The notes beneath the pieces were generated by a model, which saw only the letters and a list, made by a program, of their open reading frames with translations, did no database searches and was not told the DNA's origin. Positions 58,971-61,886 of a stretch of DNA of 61,886 nt are shown in pieces. The number at the start of each line of letters is the position of its first letter. Positions within the stretch are counted from its first letter, which is position 1. Origin of the DNA: RGIG5327 sp045612485 (lineage in GTDB: Bacteria > Verrucomicrobiota > Lentisphaeria > Victivallales > UBA1829). The stretch lies in contig JAZKZE010000067.1 in assembly GCA_045612485.1 (NCBI GenBank), positions 1 to 61,886 on the forward strand, read 5' to 3'. Both the position numbers and the translations under genes were made by a program.

Positions 58971-60341
58971 CTGCAAGCAAGGAAGGATATATTCTGCAAG
59001 TTTGACAAGTCCATAAGAAGCAATGATTGCTGCAACCGGTGCAAAAAAGGGATAGCGGTAGCGTAAAAGCATGAGGAAGGGCACCGCAAAAAGCAGAACC
59101 GTCAACGGGGAAAGCAGCAGTAACAATACCATTATATTTTTCCTTGCAAAATATATTCCTGCAAGAAACAGAAGGAAAAAAGGAATGAGGTAAAGCCGGA
59201 TAAGAACGGATGTCATCTTGCCTGTTGCAATGGTATTGGGGACAGCCCGGAAACAGTGCAGAACTCTTTTCCATACGATATAACACATTTTTTGCGGATT
59301 GTTTTTTATGTATTCCCACGCCCACTGCTTCCAGTATTTTTCCCCGTCCGGAAGTTGGTATATTCCTTTTGACGCAAGAAAAGAACGTTTTTCCCCATGG
59401 AAAGAATCCCATGTTTTATCTGTCATTTCTTTATATCGCGGGGTATCCACATAACGGTAACTCATATAGGAAACATCGCTGGATGCCTGGGCAAAGGAGT
59501 AGGGACCGTAGAAGGTCAGTGGCGTGGGGTTTCCTGCCGTCAGACCGTTACGGATCATCCAGGGGGAAAGAACGAGAAACGCTCCCACCGTATAAAAAAC
59601 AAGAGCCTTGAACAACTTTTTTCTCACCGTTTTTCTGAAAAGCATCACAAGAGTTCCGGTAAAACCAAGAATGAGGAAAAGAGCGAATCCCTGGGGCCGT
59701 GTAAGGGTGGCAAGAGCCATCATCCCGCCGCATAAAGAAGCGTAGGATAAAGAGAGATCCTTCCGGATACATTTTGAAAGAAAGTAAAATGACCCGCAGA
59801 GAAAAATCAGAAACAGATTTTCAGAAGAATAACAGATCCCGTGATAAATGGAATAGGGGTAGAAGGTATAAAGAAATGCGGCAATAAAGGCGGTCTTTGT
59901 GTCATTAAAGATCTCTTTTGCCAGAATGTAAACCATAAGAATACATGCCATGCTTATAAGGAGAACGGCAATTTTTGCTGAAAGAAGTATATCAAAGGGC
60001 AGAAGATACAGAAATGCCCCCAATAGAGGCAGTACAGGCGGCCTGTGGAATGCCGGCATCGGTTCTCCTTTATATCCCGGCGGTGTTGCTTCATACCAGT
60101 GGATGATGGTTTTGGAAAAACCGTTGCCGTTGGCGAGCTGCTTTGAAATATCCAGATAATCCCCCCCGTCATTATGGAGAAAATGATCCTGTATATAATG
60201 CATGGCAGTAACACGCACAAGAAGTCCGGCAAGAAGCAGAAGGAGCATTGCAGTATAAAAAAGTTTTTTCCTGTTTTCCGGCAGGGAAAATTTATCGTAC
60301 AGGGAAGAAAAAAGCGCAGAAAATGTATTTTTTATATTCAT
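58944..60341 (-). CDS. ArnT/PMT-type glycosyltransferase (GT39-like)
   Basis: 465 residues with about ten to twelve transmembrane helices. N-terminal first-loop motif FLHNDGGDYLDISKQLANG carries the acidic residues expected for a GT-C enzyme using a polyprenyl-phosphate sugar, and MPAFHRPPVLPLLGAFLYLL and LATLTRPQGFALFLIL are typical of this group. It would transfer a sugar to lipid, glycan or protein on the outer face of the inner membrane; donor and acceptor are unknown. Its ATG overlaps the stop of the kinase gene (ATGA), so the two are translationally coupled. Confidence 0.85.
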   Translation of the reverse strand: MNIKNTFSALFSSLYDKFSLPENRKKLFYTAMLLLLLAGLLVRVTAMHYIQDHFLHNDGGDYLDISKQLANGNGFSKTIIHWYEATPPGYKGEPMPAFHRPPVLPLLGAFLYLLPFDILLSAKIAVLLISMACILMVYILAKEIFNDTKTAFIAAFLYTFYPYSIYHGICYSSENLFLIFLCGSFYFLSKCIRKDLSLSYASLCGGMMALATLTRPQGFALFLILGFTGTLVMLFRKTVRKKLFKALVFYTVGAFLVLSPWMIRNGLTAGNPTPLTFYGPYSFAQASSDVSYMSYRYVDTPRYKEMTDKTWDSFHGEKRSFLASKGIYQLPDGEKYWKQWAWEYIKNNPQKMCYIVWKRVLHCFRAVPNTIATGKMTSVLIRLYLIPFFLLFLAGIYFARKNIMVLLLLLSPLTVLLFAVPFLMLLRYRYPFFAPVAAIIASYGLVKLAEYILPCLQKNKKDLPR

Positions 60342-61585
60342 TTTTGTATATCCTGTTTTATGGTTCTGCCGGATTGCAGTACGGTTTTACCGGAATGATC
60401 CAGTGACAGACATGCGGAGAGACCCGCAGTAAATATGATAACTGAAAAAAACAGTATAAAACGGAACGGGGAAAGAAACGGGATTTTTTCCGTATGATGT
60501 TTCCAGAAAGGAAGTTTCCGGTATATTACAGAATTGAATATGGTTTCTTTCCTTCTGAAGTACAGGAACAGGGATTGGAGAATCGTATTTTTTTCTCTGG
60601 CGGTCTCAAGAAATTTTTGCAGATCCCGGGAAAGTTCTGCTGCACTCTGATACCGTAACGACCGTTTCCTTTCCATACATTTCATAACGATCCTGTCCAT
60701 TTCCGGCGGGATGCTGCTATTGTGTACCCCCGGCGGCAGAAGTTCTGCGGTAGCATGCTGTTTTTTCAGATATTCCGCAGTTCCCGTTCCGAAAGGATAT
60801 TTTGCGGTGAGAAGATGATACATGGTAGCTCCCAGAGAATAAATATCACTCCTCCCGTCACAGCTTTTTGCATCCAGCAGCTGTTCCGGGGAACAGAATT
60901 CCGGTGTGCCGAGAGGCGTATTGACCACTGTATCGGATTTCCGGGAACTGCTGTTGAGTCTGCAGTCATCAGAAATTCTGGCAAGGCCCAGATCCAGGAT
61001 CTTTATTGTCCCTTCGGAATCAAACATGATATTTTCAGGTTTGATGTCCCGGTGAACGATTTTTTTTGTTTCCGCTTCCGAGAGACCTGCGCATACCTGA
61101 ATGGCGATTTTCGCTGTTTTTTCCGGCGGGAGGGGGCCTTTCTCATTCAGAATATCCAGAGTACTGCCTCCGGCAATATATTCCATGACCAGAAAAAGAC
61201 AATTGTTTTCATCCCGGTTGCAATCATAGATCCTTACGATATTGGGGTGATTGAGTCTTGCGGAGATCTTGGCTGAATGTAAAAAACGGCTGCCTGCACG
61301 CAGATCATGGATATATTCCTGTTTCAGCAGTTTCAGGGCAACCGGAAAACCCAGATCCGGATGGAGTGCCAGATAGACTTTTCCCATTCCGCCGCAGCCG
61401 ATGAGATCAAGGATCCTGTATCTGCCCACATATTCAGGTATTTGCAGGTCTATTTCTGAAAATTCCTCCCTGATGCACATTTTGCTGAGAGGAAATTTTC
61501 TGCCGCAGACACACTCTATATTGCGCGGACCGCATATATGTTCGATTTCCCTTTCTATCTTACAGAAAGGACAGACGATTTTCAT
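60338..61585 (-). CDS. PknB-like Ser/Thr protein kinase with zinc ribbon and unusual alpha-C helix
   Basis: 415 residues. N-terminal zinc ribbon (CPFCKIEREIEHIC, ECVCGRKF). Kinase domain from about residue 53: DLIGCGGMGKVYLALHP (Gly loop), FPVALKLL (VAIK Lys), VHRDIKPENIMFD (catalytic loop), ILDLGLARI (metal loop, DLG) and GTPEFCSPEQL (APE-like). In the alpha-C helix RFLHSAKISARLNHPNIV, the glutamate expected at the position after H (RFLREA in relatives) is Ser, so the usual Lys-Glu pair is missing. A single transmembrane helix lies near the C-terminus (FRFILFFSVIIFTAGLSAC). GGAGG precedes the ATG; coupled with the glycosyltransferase. Confidence 0.88.
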   Translation of the reverse strand: MKIVCPFCKIEREIEHICGPRNIECVCGRKFPLSKMCIREEFSEIDLQIPEYVGRYRILDLIGCGGMGKVYLALHPDLGFPVALKLLKQEYIHDLRAGSRFLHSAKISARLNHPNIVRIYDCNRDENNCLFLVMEYIAGGSTLDILNEKGPLPPEKTAKIAIQVCAGLSEAETKKIVHRDIKPENIMFDSEGTIKILDLGLARISDDCRLNSSSRKSDTVVNTPLGTPEFCSPEQLLDAKSCDGRSDIYSLGATMYHLLTAKYPFGTGTAEYLKKQHATAELLPPGVHNSSIPPEMDRIVMKCMERKRSLRYQSAAELSRDLQKFLETAREKNTILQSLFLYFRRKETIFNSVIYRKLPFWKHHTEKIPFLSPFRFILFFSVIIFTAGLSACLSLDHSGKTVLQSGRTIKQDIQK

Positions 61586-61777
61586 CCATCAACCTCCGGA
61601 AAATTATTCTCTATAGAAAATATATCTTTTTCTGTTTTTTTCAAGTATTAAAACCTTCCGGAATGATTTTTCTTTCAGCTATGAAACATATTTTCAGAAA
61701 AAATGACGTTTTTGGAATTTTTTTCCGCTGTAAAAGAGGAAAAAACATAAAAAAATACAAAAAAATTCAATTATTTC

Positions 61778-61807
61778 TTGCAAAAAAGAAAAAGCAGGGT
61801 AAATTAT
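61778..61807 (+). promoter_or_regulatory. Possible promoter of rpsO
   Basis: TTGCAA (61778-61783) and AATTAT (61802-61807), 18-bp spacer. The -10 is weak; several TATATA choices lie within a few bases. Confidence 0.3.
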
Positions 61808-61843
61808 ATATAGTCTTCGCTTAAAAACTTAGGGAAATATAAA

Positions 61844-61886
61844 AATGGAAAAAGCAAAAAAAACTGAAATCGTAAAAAATTTCGCC
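61844..61886 (+). CDS. rpsO: 30S ribosomal protein S15 (5' end only)
   Basis: The first 14 codons read MEKAKKTEIVKNFA, which fits the start of bacterial S15 (usually KTEIIKEFA followed by DTGSPEVQ, here beyond the window). A 258-bp AT-rich leader precedes it. S15 binds 16S rRNA and often regulates its own mRNA. The call rests on a short peptide. Confidence 0.6.

Overview
The window looks like chromosome from a bacterium of the PVC superphylum, most probably Lentisphaerota (Victivallales-like). This is an inference from gene content: a DUF1501 Tat protein, a large secreted DUF4838 enzyme, several Gfo/Idh/MocA oxidoreductases, a PknB-type kinase with an N-terminal zinc ribbon, a divergent FtsA/FtsZ pair and dispersed mur genes. 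No rRNA or tRNA gene was seen. Several upstream regions carry sigma70-like promoters of the form TTGNAA - 16 to 18 bp - TATATT/TATAAT.

Layout. 1-8463: mostly minus-strand housekeeping genes (FKBP isomerase, homocysteine methyltransferase/MTHFR fusion, a secreted protein, an M20 amidohydrolase, folB, prfB), with pepF on plus. 8570-14640: plus-strand genes (M42 peptidase, holA, pdxB, DUF2062 membrane protein, and a murC-ispD fusion). 14671-17545: an AraC regulator divergent from a sugar isomerase/epimerase and a Gfo/Idh oxidoreductase. 17375-20878: a large accessory ORF made of toxin-like modules joined by DNA-level repeated linkers, apparently truncated at both ends. 21036-27162: dksA-like, lspA, miaA, a PSP1 protein, ftsA and ftsZ. 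27252-34543: DUF1501 protein, NagA-like protein, rRNA methyltransferase-like protein and metH. 34554-35509: a repeat island with an IS200-like/RAYT transposase inside long inverted repeats. 35570-43040: murD, a lipoprotein, yicC, a serine acetyltransferase/M29-peptidase fusion, yggS and a CCA-adding enzyme. 43029-47018: MATE and MntP transporters, a B-box-like membrane protein and pepT on minus. 47276-53452: a five-gene catabolic operon (two tandem oxidoreductases, an AAC(3)-fold protein, an M28-like peptidase, an amidohydrolase) behind an AraC-style direct repeat. 53562-61585: secreted and surface functions (DUF4838 enzyme, EEP hydrolase, SGNH lipoprotein, GT39-like transferase, Ser/Thr kinase). 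The window ends in the first codons of rpsO.

Most of the window is single-copy housekeeping DNA serving cell wall and division (murC-ispD, murD, ftsA, ftsZ, lspA), methionine and folate metabolism (hmt-mthfr, metH, folB), PLP metabolism (pdxB, yggS) and peptide turnover (pepF, M42, pepT, M20, M28). The accessory interest lies in three places: the modular toxin-like ORF, the transposase/palindrome island that shares a 10-bp TACGGA repeat with that ORF's linkers, and two unusual enzyme fusions (MurC-IspD, and serine acetyltransferase with an M29-like peptidase). All functions are read by eye from translated sequence; no database search was run.
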